A stretch of DNA of 58,101 nucleotides, taken from contig CASDXQ010000010.1 in NCBI GenBank assembly GCA_949285145.1, positions 1 to 58,101 of the forward strand. The letters run 5' to 3'. The position numbers and the translations under genes were made by a program. The notes under the pieces were generated by a model that worked only from the letters and a program-made list of their open reading frames with translations, searched no databases and was not told the origin of the DNA. This document shows positions 25,021-33,090 of the stretch, in pieces; the stretch's first letter is position 1; each line of letters opens with the position of its first letter. The stretch comes from an uncultured Spirochaetales bacterium (lineage in GTDB: Bacteria > Spirochaetota > Spirochaetia > Sphaerochaetales > Sphaerochaetaceae).

Positions 25021-25600
25021 AAGGAAATACAGAGGTTGCCGTAACAAGTCTTGAAAACGCCTGTTTCCTTGGCTGCTGATGGTCTCCAGATGATAGCAGG
25101 ATCTCGGTAGCTTGCATCGCAACTCTTTGTATATAAAGAAATAAGGAGCGGCTCCTTGGAATACCGCGCCTCGCTTCATAAGAAAAGGCTTTGCACCACC
25201 TTCCGTGTCTTAATAAGATGTGGAGCCAATCCTGCAAAGATCGTAAGCATGAGCTTTCCCTGCGATATAGAAGAGTCTATGTTCTCCTTTAAGGAAATGA
25301 AGGCTGCTCCTTTCTTCTCAAGCTCCTCAACGATTGATAGAATGTCTTTGGTCTATAAAGTATGATTCCACGACAAAGGTGTCCTCATATCTTACGTAAT
25401 CAAGCATAGCCTTAAGTTGAGGTCTCTTGCTACGGCCTTGACCGCTGACGAGATATTGTTCTCAACCTTGATTATGACTTTGCCTGTGTGGGCATGGCGT
25501 TTCCTTATAACAGGAAGGCTACAGATGCGCTTTGCAGAATTTTCTTTTCTTCTCCCTTTTCGTCTGTTAACATTTTCTTGTAGAAAAAAGGAGATTGTTT
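25021..25600. other. Intergenic stretch with decayed mobile DNA
   Basis: Apart from the recombinase remnant, this holds a block at 25138-25208 (ataaggagcggctcct ... cttccgtgt) that recurs at 27635-27689 just before repeat copy C. The arrangement of the shared blocks differs between the two places, which points to rearrangement. No promoter for the lipoprotein at 25601 could be assigned with confidence. Confidence 0.5.
25222..25461 (-). pseudogene. Serine recombinase (resolvase/invertase) remnant
   Basis: Two out-of-frame pieces of one protein are visible on the minus strand. The first (25461 down to 25360) reads GRSKRPQLKAMLDYVRYEDT followed by FVVESY. The second (25352 down to 25224) reads TKDILSIVEELEKKG, AFISLKENIDSS and QGKLMLTIFAGLA. 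This is the catalytic-domain core of serine recombinases. The catalytic N-terminus, the DNA-binding C-terminus and the SRLSRS-like link between the pieces are missing; only seven bases remain where about twenty are expected. The gene is dead. It may be the remains of the mobile element that brought the surrounding repeats. Confidence 0.75.
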
Positions 25601-26545
25601 ATGAAAAAGAGGTCTTTGTTACCATCATTAATTTTTTTTTGGGGGGGGGTAATATTTCTTCTAGCCCTCCTGACTTCCTGTCCGGGAAGCTCTGATATTA
25701 AGATTCATACCGTGACGTTCGATCTTGGATATGATGGCGCGTCGCCACCTGAGAAGATCGAGATAGAAGATGGAGCCGTACTTCCGTCTGTCGAGGATCC
25801 AGTACGGTATGGCTATCAGTTCGATGACTGGTACACTGCGGATGGCATGCTGTATGACTTCAAGACACCGGTAACAGAGAGCTTCACGCTTACAGCACAC
25901 TGGATACAGAACAGCGGAGGCGGTGGTGGAGGCAGTTCAGCTCCTACTGAAGAAGATCTGACAGGGCAGTGGGCTTTTTATTATTTAGAGTCTTCCGATA
26001 ATTTTTACCTGATTGATATCCAGCATACTCTGCAAGGATACTGGATTGCTATGCATCGCGGAGGTGAAAATCCTGATAACGCTGCTTTAGCTGTTAAATC
26101 AGACCGTACAGAAATAGAAGGTGACTGGTTTGTTGTTTCGGGGGATGATACGCTTGATGAAATAAAATACAGATTCATGGACGGTGAACGGGACATTCTG
26201 GAAGCTATAGTAGTTTTTAGCGACGGAGATTCCTTGGATTTACAGTTGAAACGAATCACCAGTGACCAGGAAATTAAACTGCATATTGTTACATTCCAGC
26301 TCGATGATTCCATTTCACCAGATGATGGCTATGTTTTTTACGCTACAGATATACCTGAGGTCAGTTCTCCTCTATTAATCGCTGTAAAACATGGCGAGTC
26401 TCTCGGAGAGTACTTCCCAAATCTGAAACAGAATGGATCCGAGGTTAATGCGCAGTTTACCGTTGATGGCACTGAGTTCACGGAAGATACCACTGTAAAT
26501 GAAGATATCACAGTAACAGTAACCCCTCTATCCCCTCAGGAGTGA
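25601..26545 (+). CDS. Surface lipoprotein with Listeria-Bacteroides-type repeat; G9 tract in signal peptide
   Basis: 314 aa from ATG 25601, with AAAGGAG eleven bases upstream. The lipobox LLTSC lies near residue 27. Residues 35-100 form an InlB/Listeria-Bacteroides repeat (VTFDLGYDGASPPEKI, then YGYQFDDWYTADGMLYDF and FTLTAHW). A glycine linker (GGGGGGSS) and an unfamiliar domain follow. Nine T then nine G (25632-25649) encode FFWGGV inside the signal peptide, so a one-base slip would turn the protein off. The ORF ends at a TGA where the next ORF, in the -1 frame, encodes the repeat domain such proteins normally carry; the gene is probably split. Confidence 0.7.
   Translation: MKKRSLLPSLIFFWGGVIFLLALLTSCPGSSDIKIHTVTFDLGYDGASPPEKIEIEDGAVLPSVEDPVRYGYQFDDWYTADGMLYDFKTPVTESFTLTAHWIQNSGGGGGGSSAPTEEDLTGQWAFYYLESSDNFYLIDIQHTLQGYWIAMHRGGENPDNAALAVKSDRTEIEGDWFVVSGDDTLDEIKYRFMDGERDILEAIVVFSDGDSLDLQLKRITSDQEIKLHIVTFQLDDSISPDDGYVFYATDIPEVSSPLLIAVKHGESLGEYFPNLKQNGSEVNAQFTVDGTEFTEDTTVNEDITVTVTPLSPQE
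25632..25649 (+). repeat. T9G9 homopolymer pair, candidate phase-variation tract
   Basis: Nine T (25632-25640) followed directly by nine G (25641-25649), within the coding sequence of a lipoprotein signal peptide. The present length keeps the frame open through the lipobox. Confidence 0.8.
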
Positions 26546-27366
26546 TTGGTTCTACGCATTATGTTAGTACGGAAGAGGAATTGTTAGACTGGGCAGATGC
26601 GCTAACAAACAATACTTCTCTCAACTGCGTGCTTCTTGATGATATCACGCTAACAGAAGAATGGATTCATATTGGTTTTGGAAAGGGTTATGCTGGCACG
26701 TTCGATGGCAGAGGGCATAAGATAAGCAATCTAAAAATAAAAGCACAAGGATCAAATTGTGGCCTGTTCTTCGGCATTTTAGAAAATGCGGTTGTGAAGA
26801 ATCTGACCGTAGAAGTGCCATCATATACCGATACGAGGAGCTATGGAAATGTGGGTGCTGTTGTAGGAAATAACAATGGCACAATCGAAAACTGTCATTC
26901 CATAATCAATACTGGTGTATCTGCATCAGTGAATTTCGGTGGAATCGCTGCAACAAACGATGGAATTATCAAAGGCTGTAGTTCAAAAATAAGCGGAACA
27001 TTTTCTGGTGGTAAAAATGCAGGAGGAATTGCTGGCACCAATAATGGGAAAATAGCAGCATCATTCATGATCCTTGAAGAAACCGGAAGTCTCTCTTCCA
27101 CGGATAGCGTTTATTGCGCAGGAAACGCAGGCAATAATACTACTGGTTCAGTGACAGGTTGCTATTCTGTCATCAATGGAACTATTTCTAACAATCAGAG
27201 TGAATCATACGCGATTGCTCTTGATGGAGACTGTACAGCCTGCTACTGGCAGTCTTCTGATGAAAGTTTTGAGGACAATACTTCACACGCAAAAAAAGTT
27301 ACTGCCCCGGAAGGCTGGGGAGAGGTGATGAGTACGATGAACGATGTCATTGGAAAAATGGGCTAA
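26542..27366 (+). pseudogene. GLUG-repeat surface domain, 3' part of the split lipoprotein gene
   Basis: 274 codons encoding VSTEEELLDWADAL followed by GTFDGRGHKISNL and repeated GLUG-like units (NVGAVVGNNNGTIENC, GGIAATNDGIIKGC, NAGGIAGTNNGKIAA). This is a beta-helical adhesin-type domain. It has no signal peptide, and the AGGAG is too close to the GTG at 26542 to serve it, so on its own it would not be exported. One base lost in GAG(G)TGATT at 26541 would join it in frame to the lipoprotein upstream, giving PQE-V-IGSTHYVS. Hence it is read as the 3' part of one broken gene; a coupled GTGA restart is the alternative. Confidence 0.6.
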
Positions 27367-27412
27367 CAGTTCCAGGAAAATGAAGGCACTGATGCAGGAA
27401 CGATTCCTCTCA

Positions 27413-27601
27413 TCATCGTCCCAGTTTCAACCTGATGTACTCAGCCTTCTCGGATAAATGCTTCCTGAAGTTCAGTTGAATGAGCTTCAGGATTTGCATT
27501 GTCATGTAAAGCAAATCCATCGTGGAGCCGTGGAATGGAAGATGTCTGAACTCCCCGGTTTCACTGTCAACAATCGGAAGGAAACTGTCCGTGACGTATG
27601 A
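27413..27601 (-). pseudogene. C-terminal gene remnant, family unknown
   Basis: On the minus strand an open stretch reads SFLPIVDSETGEFRHLPFHG, continues STMDLLYMTMQILKLIQLNF, and ends about 18 residues later with KLGR and a stop. Its 5' side runs into stop codons. The sequence is protein-like and sits among mobile-element debris, but I cannot name the family. It is probably the tail of a decayed gene. Confidence 0.35.
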
Positions 27602-27693
27602 TAGTTACCTTCCGCATTTATACTGCAGGACAATAAATAAGGAGCGGCTCCTCGTTTGCTTTTGAAAGGCTTTGTATCACCTTCCGTGTTTCA

Positions 27694-27982
27694 TGATGTG
27701 TGATGAGATGAGGCGGGGTAGGTGCTCCGTCTATCAAATTGAACTCTCAAACGAAATTCACACTATGAAACGAAAATACCCATAGGTGTGGCTAAAGGAT
27801 TTAAAAATACAGAAGAGAGTAGATTCTCCTCTTTGGCGTCTTCTTGTTAATCACTATAAAGATGTTTGTGCAAATACGATGCCTAATTTATAACTCATTG
27901 TAATAAAAAGAATAATATCTGTGATTAAGCCACTTCTGAGATATGTCTCAAAATCCCGATTGTATCAAAAGTGTAAACATCA
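27694..27982. mobile_element. MITE-like repeat, copy C (full length)
   Basis: 289 bp, same ends as copy A (left tgatgtgtga, right complement tgatgtttac). It shares tcacactatgaaacgaaaat and gtggctaaa, and the right-terminal 35 bases starting ctcaaaatcccgattgtatc are identical to copy A. The GAGGCGG stem is degraded on its 3' side (ccgtcta). The middle is about as long as in A but clearly diverged, so the copies are old while their ends are conserved. Confidence 0.65.
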
Positions 27983-28107
27983 AATGATCGATGACACTGA
28001 TTTCAAAGATTCATCCTCAGTCTTTGTGTAATCCGTAAGCGATACCATGTGAAGACAGCCCACTGCTTTTCGTTGACATCGATCTATGCTGGTAACACCG
28101 ATTTTTG

Positions 28108-28135
28108 TTGCGCTTTGTTGCATATGTGCTATGAT
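28108..28135 (+). promoter_or_regulatory. Predicted promoter of carbamate kinase
   Basis: TTGCGC (28108-28113), 16 bp, TATGAT (28130-28135), then GGAGG at 28142-28146. Confidence 0.45.
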
Positions 28136-28153
28136 GAGGGTGGAGGAACATTT

Positions 28154-29101
28154 ATGGACTCAAAACTCATTGTAATAGCAATCGGCGGAAATTCCCTCAT
28201 TGAAGACAGCAGGCATGTGACTGTCAGCGCACAGGCCGAGGCTGCTGCCAAGACAGCCCATCATATTGCGAAGCTCATAAAGGAAGGCCATAAAGTCGTT
28301 ATCGCACACGGTAACGGACCTCAGGTCGGTTATATCCTCCTGAGAGCGGAGTATGCCAGAAAGATTCTTCACACCGTTCCTCTGGACAGCTGTGTCGCAG
28401 ACACTCAGGGTGCGATAGGATACCAGCTGCAGCAGGCTCTTTCCAATGAACTGAGAATTCTGGGAATCGGGAAAGATGTCGCCACAATTGTCACTCAGGT
28501 TCTTGTTGATGATGACGATCCCTCGTTCAGCAATCCCACAAAGCCCATCGGCTCATTCATGGGAAAGGAGGAGGCTGACTACCACAGGGAGCATGACAGC
28601 TGGTCAATAGTTGAGGATGCCGGGCGCGGTTACCGCCGTGTCGTCGCTTCCCCCGTGCCCCGTGAGATCATAGAGCTCGGCGCGATAAGGAAAATGATTG
28701 ATTCCGGTGTCATAACAATCGCCGTGGGCGGAGGCGGCATTCCGGTCGTAAGGGATAAAGACGGCGCTCTTCACGGAAGGGAAGCTGTTGTCGACAAGGA
28801 TCTTGCCGCATGCATCCTTGCAAAGGATCTGAAGGCTGATGTGTTTGTGATCTCCACTGCAGTTGAGAAGGTGTGCATCAATTACAACAAGCCGGATCAG
28901 AAGGCCATTGACAGGATGACAATTGCCCAGGCCGGGGAATATATGAAACAGGGACAGTTCGCCCCAGGTTCCATGCTTCCCAAGATTCAGGCAATCGTCG
29001 ACTTCGTATCATCTACCGGCTGTGAGGGAATTGTGACTGATCCTGCCCACCTTTACGATTCCCTGTACGGGAACTCGGGAACGAAGATCATCAAAGGCTG
29101 A
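28154..29101 (+). CDS. arcC: Carbamate kinase
   Basis: Transfers phosphate from carbamoyl phosphate to ADP, yielding ATP, CO2 and ammonia. 315 aa from ATG 28154 (GGAGG seven bases upstream), a normal length. Signature features: IAIGGNSL near 6-13, AHGNGPQVGYIL near 51-62 and AVGGGGIPVV near 194. It is usually the last step of arginine, agmatine, allantoin or purine breakdown, but no carbamoyltransferase is in the window. The nearby dihydropyrimidinase-like and PLP enzymes may belong to the same catabolic route. A strong terminator follows. Confidence 0.93.
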   Translation: MDSKLIVIAIGGNSLIEDSRHVTVSAQAEAAAKTAHHIAKLIKEGHKVVIAHGNGPQVGYILLRAEYARKILHTVPLDSCVADTQGAIGYQLQQALSNELRILGIGKDVATIVTQVLVDDDDPSFSNPTKPIGSFMGKEEADYHREHDSWSIVEDAGRGYRRVVASPVPREIIELGAIRKMIDSGVITIAVGGGGIPVVRDKDGALHGREAVVDKDLAACILAKDLKADVFVISTAVEKVCINYNKPDQKAIDRMTIAQAGEYMKQGQFAPGSMLPKIQAIVDFVSSTGCEGIVTDPAHLYDSLYGNSGTKIIKG

Positions 29102-29122
29102 TCACTTTTCCATATATGGTTT

Positions 29123-29152
29123 CACCCTGCACGCATGGCAGGGTGGCTTTTT
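29123..29152 (+). terminator. Intrinsic terminator after arcC
   Basis: A perfect 8-bp stem CACCCTGC/GCAGGGTG, loop acgcatg, then gcttttt. It lies between convergent genes. Confidence 0.85.
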
Positions 29153-30134
29153 ATCTCAGTGAAAGTCTCAGCAGCGGAATTTCCGTGAATGAAAGTCCAA
29201 GCCGTAAGTTGAGATAATCAATACTCAGGCTCAAAAGCTGTGAGTCATTCGGCAGGTCTCCTCCGTTCATGGCTTCAAGCATCAGGTTAATATCATTCAT
29301 GACGGCCCGTCCCTCATCGCTGTCCGCACTAAAACCGAATGATGCAAGATAATCGTTTCTCATCTGTTCAAGGCGGGCCCCCATCAGCATGGATACAAGC
29401 AGGGGGATTGAGAATGATTCCTGATCATCGCAGATGAAAAGATATGGCCCCGGGTTGTCTAACATGAAGAGAAGGGCATCCTTATACTGATCTGCAGATG
29501 TGGCAGTGAAATGGGGAAGAGTTACATATGAAGCCTCGTCTTCAGTATTGCCCGTGAGGTTTATCACGGAAGCGATGCCGTATTCCTGAAGAACATTGCC
29601 ATCTGCATTTTTGTATATGCAGATGAAATTGTTCCTTACCGAACCGCCGTTGAGTGTAAGCACTTTCTCAGGTCCCTCCGGTGCGATTGAAGAACTGTTC
29701 CATGCATTTCCCGTGACAGATGAGATGGAAAGTGTATCGCCTTCTTCAAGCGATGCGCCATCAAGTTTCAGATATGCTCCGTCATCATTGAAAATAATGT
29801 AACTGCCGTCCCTTGCGAAAGTCTCCGGTGATGAGACTGCGTATACAGTTTGCTCTTTATCTTCCGCACGTATTTTCATTCCCGAATAAAGGGGCGCTGT
29901 GAAATTGCATGAAAGGACCGCATAAGAGTCTGTCACGCCGGTCACCACAGCAGTCTCGCCATCCGCTTCCTGCGGCTTTTCAACTATTTCTTCTTCATTT
30001 ACCATCGATCCGGCAGGAATTGTTTCCTCAGGGGTGGATGATGTCTGTCTGAGTGCACTTGTCTCTTCTGTTGAAGCACATGAACATATAAGGACAAGTG
30101 CCGCCAGAGCTGTCAGCACGTATCTTGTTTTCAT
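29151..30134 (-). CDS. Predicted lipoprotein, function unknown
   Basis: 327 aa from the ATG at 30134. A signal peptide with lipobox region LVLICSCAS places the cysteine near residue 19. The mature part is acidic, with beta-rich stretches (VVTGVTDSYAVLSCNFTAPL, then KVLTLNGGSVRNNFICIYKN), and the middle resembles a small glycine-rich barrel. I recognise no family. It lies alone between the arcC terminator and the threonine synthase-like gene. Confidence 0.65.
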   Translation of the reverse strand: MKTRYVLTALAALVLICSCASTEETSALRQTSSTPEETIPAGSMVNEEEIVEKPQEADGETAVVTGVTDSYAVLSCNFTAPLYSGMKIRAEDKEQTVYAVSSPETFARDGSYIIFNDDGAYLKLDGASLEEGDTLSISSVTGNAWNSSSIAPEGPEKVLTLNGGSVRNNFICIYKNADGNVLQEYGIASVINLTGNTEDEASYVTLPHFTATSADQYKDALLFMLDNPGPYLFICDDQESFSIPLLVSMLMGARLEQMRNDYLASFGFSADSDEGRAVMNDINLMLEAMNGGDLPNDSQLLSLSIDYLNLRLGLSFTEIPLLRLSLR

Positions 30135-30235
30135 TTTTCTTCTTCTCTTTTCATTACAGGCAAACACCACAGAAGGCTGTTTGTTACAGCCCCTGTGTGA
30201 AGATTGTGTGTGTAATGAAAAGAAAACTGTGAATT

Positions 30236-31441
30236 TCAGAACGTCAGTTTCCTTATTTCAGCCTTGTCATTCTCGATTGCAGAGGGTAGTGTGATCTTGC
30301 CGTCAAATACCGCCATGTCCTTGAAGCCTGTTCCTGTGAGAAGCACTGTGACCTCTTCATCTTTGTCCATTCTGCCGCTGTCCTTGATGAATGCCGCATA
30401 TGCCGCGGCGCTGGCCGGCTCGACGAAGAGTCCTGAAAGAGCAGCAAGCTCTCTCTGGGATGCAAGAATTTCATCATCCGTGACAACAGTTGCCCATCCG
30501 CCGCTTTCCCTTATCGCACGTACTGCCATGCGGCCGTTTGCGGGACTGGAGACCGAGATGCTGTCGGCTATTGTGGTTGCCTTCACGTTTGTGTATTCAC
30601 CGGTTTCAAATGCTTTTGCGATTGCATCCGAGCAGCTGCTCTGACAGCATACAAGACGCGGAAGCTTTTCTATGAGACCTGCCTGTACGAGATCATAAAA
30701 GCCCTTGTAGATTCCGCCGAGTATGCATCCGTCTCCGGTGGGGACATAGACGGTATCGGGAGCCTTCCTTCCAAGCTGCAGGAAAAGTTCGATGGAACAG
30801 GCTTTCTTTCCTTCGATCGTCATCGGATTGTATGCTGTGTTCCGGTTTATTCCGCCTTTCTCCTTTGTGTATTCAAGAGAAAGTGCGAATGCATCATCAT
30901 ATGTGCCTTTCACAGGCACGACATGAGCACCGTATAGCACTGACTGCATCAGTTTGTTCGCAGGTGCCGTGTAGGGCACGAACAGTATGATGTCAAGTCC
31001 GTATGCGGCTCCTATCGCACTCATCGCGGCACCTGCGTTGCCGGTTGAGGCAAGAGCTATTCTGTTTTCATTGAAATGCAGAGCCTGGTTTGCAACAAGC
31101 AGGCTGGCCCTGTCCTTGAAGGAACCGGAGAGAAGCTGACTGTCCATTTTGAAGGATACCTTTCTGCCGTATTTTTCCCTTATTCTCCTGCTTTGCACCA
31201 CGCTGGTCGGACCGCAGGGAAACCATGCGGGATTCTCGATACTGTAGGGAAGGAAATCATAAACGGACAGATCCTTTTTGTTCCTGAGCTTTCTGATGTC
31301 ATCTTCATCATAGATGACGGAGAGAATGCCTTTGCGGAATTCTCCTTCCTTTTCACTTCCTCCGCATACCGGGCACAGGTATTCAATCCTGTCGCTTTCA
31401 CTTTCCCATCCGCAGTCATGGCATTTGTATCTGAATCTCAT
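30236..31441 (-). CDS. thrC: Threonine synthase-like PLP enzyme
   Basis: 401 aa. A zinc ribbon at the N-terminus (C7, C10, C23, C26 in YKCHDCGW and YLCPVCGG) precedes a fold-type-II PLP domain, with the cofactor lysine in LLSGSFKDRASLL near 107 and the phosphate-binding ASTGNAGAAMSA near 128. This arrangement is typical of archaeal-type threonine synthases (O-phosphohomoserine to threonine). No homoserine genes are nearby and it neighbours another PLP lyase, so a catabolic ammonia-lyase role is possible. A terminator separates it from the upstream gene. Confidence 0.75.
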   Translation of the reverse strand: MRFRYKCHDCGWESESDRIEYLCPVCGGSEKEGEFRKGILSVIYDEDDIRKLRNKKDLSVYDFLPYSIENPAWFPCGPTSVVQSRRIREKYGRKVSFKMDSQLLSGSFKDRASLLVANQALHFNENRIALASTGNAGAAMSAIGAAYGLDIILFVPYTAPANKLMQSVLYGAHVVPVKGTYDDAFALSLEYTKEKGGINRNTAYNPMTIEGKKACSIELFLQLGRKAPDTVYVPTGDGCILGGIYKGFYDLVQAGLIEKLPRLVCCQSSCSDAIAKAFETGEYTNVKATTIADSISVSSPANGRMAVRAIRESGGWATVVTDDEILASQRELAALSGLFVEPASAAAYAAFIKDSGRMDKDEEVTVLLTGTGFKDMAVFDGKITLPSAIENDKAEIRKLTF

Positions 31442-31457
31442 GGTATTCCGTCCTTAT

Positions 31458-31489
31458 AAAAAAGGAGGAAGGCGGATATGTCTTCCTCC
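31458..31489 (-). terminator. Intrinsic terminator between the two PLP genes (minus strand)
   Basis: On the minus strand GGAGGAAG / CTTCCTCC with a 10-base loop is followed by a T-run. It ends the 31508-32971 transcript just before the ribosome site of the threonine synthase-like gene, so the latter is either read through or has its own start. Confidence 0.75.
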
Positions 31490-31507
31490 ACTGTCATGGT
31501 TTGTTTT

Positions 31508-32971
31508 TTATTTCCTTATTTCGGCATTGAACTCGTCAATGAGCGCATCGATCTTCTCAGTAAGCTGCGGGAGTTCCTTCCAGTAGTTCCTGTCATACCA
31601 CTGTCTGTTGAGCTCCTCGTATGTCTTGCCCTGCTGTTCCACCCATGTGTAGTACTTGAGGTTATGAATCCTCAGCCTATCGTAGTAGCCCAGCTCAAGG
31701 GCATTGTCGATCCCCTGATGCATGAGGGCGGCAGCATGAACTTTTGCGGCTTCTGTTTTTGTGAATCTGCCCTGCTGTTCTTCAAGTTCCCTGAGGCGGC
31801 TTGTGTACATCACGCTGCTGTCCGTGAGAATCGTGAAGACGACATCATCTTCATCCATCTCATAGAACTTGGCCATTTTGATGGCTGAAAGCATGTTGCC
31901 GATTCCCGAGATACCGAAGAGGGCAAGGTTCTCAATATCCTGATCACTGACTCCGGCTGAGGAGAGGTATTCCTTTCCATCCTCTTCGTTGAAAAGACGG
32001 TAAATATCCATGCAGTCCTGATCATCAATGGAGAGAACCATGTCGGTGTTCTTCACATTGTGTATCCATGGAACATGCTTGTCTCCGATACCTTCGATAC
32101 GGTGTGCTCCGAACCCGTTTCTCAGCAGGGTCGGGCACTGCAGAGCTTCTCCGGCTCCGATCTTTATTCCCGGATAGACATTCTTGAGATGATCGCCTGC
32201 GGCAAGAGTGCCGCCGCTTCCGGTGCTGGATGCATATGCACGTACGTTCTCCTCTTTTATGCCGAGCTCCTTGAGAACTTCAAGAATTGCCGCACCGGTG
32301 ACCTCGTAGTGCCACAGGTAATTTTCGAACTGTTCGAACTGGTTGAATATTACAATATGGTTTCCTCTCTGCTCGTCAAGTTCATGGCATTTATCAAATA
32401 TTTCCTTGACGTTAGATTCACAGCCGGGGGTTGCTATGACCTCTCCTGCAACGCTCTTGAGCCAGTTGAAACGCTCCTGAGACATGTCCTCAGGCAGTAT
32501 AGCTATGCTGTCGCATCCCAGAAGGGCGCTGTTATACGCACCTCCGCGGCAGTAATTGCCTGTGCTCGGCCAGACTGCCTGCTGACTTGATGCATCAAAG
32601 TTTCCTGTCACAAGTGCAGGGGCAAGGCAGGCATACGTGGCGCCAACCTTGTGCACGCCGCAGGGAAAGAATTTTCCGGCAAGGGCGAGAATGCGCGCTT
32701 TCGTTCCTGTGATCTCTCTTGGAATTTCTATAAAGTTAACACCTGCAAAGAGTCCGCCTTTCTCTTTGGGCTCGTTATGCCATGTGATCCTGTACAGATT
32801 TACGGGATTGACATCCCAAAGTCCGACGCTTGTGAGCTTTGATCTTATCTCATCGCTTACAAGAGAGGGATTAATCATTTCCCTGAAAGTCGGAAGCAGG
32901 ATACCTTTTTCCCTGCATCGGTCAACGTTTTTCCTGATCACGTCAGGTTTTTTTTCAAGATTGATCAGCAT
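31508..32971 (-). CDS. PLP-dependent fold-type-II enzyme, substrate unknown
   Basis: 487 aa from ATG 32971 (AAGGAGA seven bases upstream). The PLP lysine is likely in FFPCGVHKVGATYACL near 115. Phosphate/cofactor loops are WPSTGNYCRGGAYNSALLGC near 142-161 and SSTGSGGTLAAGD near 250. The fold is that of cysteine synthase/threonine dehydratase, but the long C-terminus (YYTWVEQQGKTYEELNRQWY) is a distinct subfamily. I do not know its substrate. Neighbouring genes suggest a role in amino acid or diamino acid breakdown. Confidence 0.7.
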   Translation of the reverse strand: MLINLEKKPDVIRKNVDRCREKGILLPTFREMINPSLVSDEIRSKLTSVGLWDVNPVNLYRITWHNEPKEKGGLFAGVNFIEIPREITGTKARILALAGKFFPCGVHKVGATYACLAPALVTGNFDASSQQAVWPSTGNYCRGGAYNSALLGCDSIAILPEDMSQERFNWLKSVAGEVIATPGCESNVKEIFDKCHELDEQRGNHIVIFNQFEQFENYLWHYEVTGAAILEVLKELGIKEENVRAYASSTGSGGTLAAGDHLKNVYPGIKIGAGEALQCPTLLRNGFGAHRIEGIGDKHVPWIHNVKNTDMVLSIDDQDCMDIYRLFNEEDGKEYLSSAGVSDQDIENLALFGISGIGNMLSAIKMAKFYEMDEDDVVFTILTDSSVMYTSRLRELEEQQGRFTKTEAAKVHAAALMHQGIDNALELGYYDRLRIHNLKYYTWVEQQGKTYEELNRQWYDRNYWKELPQLTEKIDALIDEFNAEIRK

Positions 32972-33090
32972 ATTCACTTCTCCTTATGTGAAGGATAAGC
33001 TCAAAAATGCTGATTTGTAAATAAAAACTTAATTATTTGATTAAAACTGATGTAAAAATCAATTTTAAAGACATGAATTAAGTAAATACG

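Noticed and set aside
24889-27982. IS110-type bridge-RNA ends
   Set aside because: No DEDD transposase or its remnants were found; the structured repeats fit MITE or IS21-type ends better.
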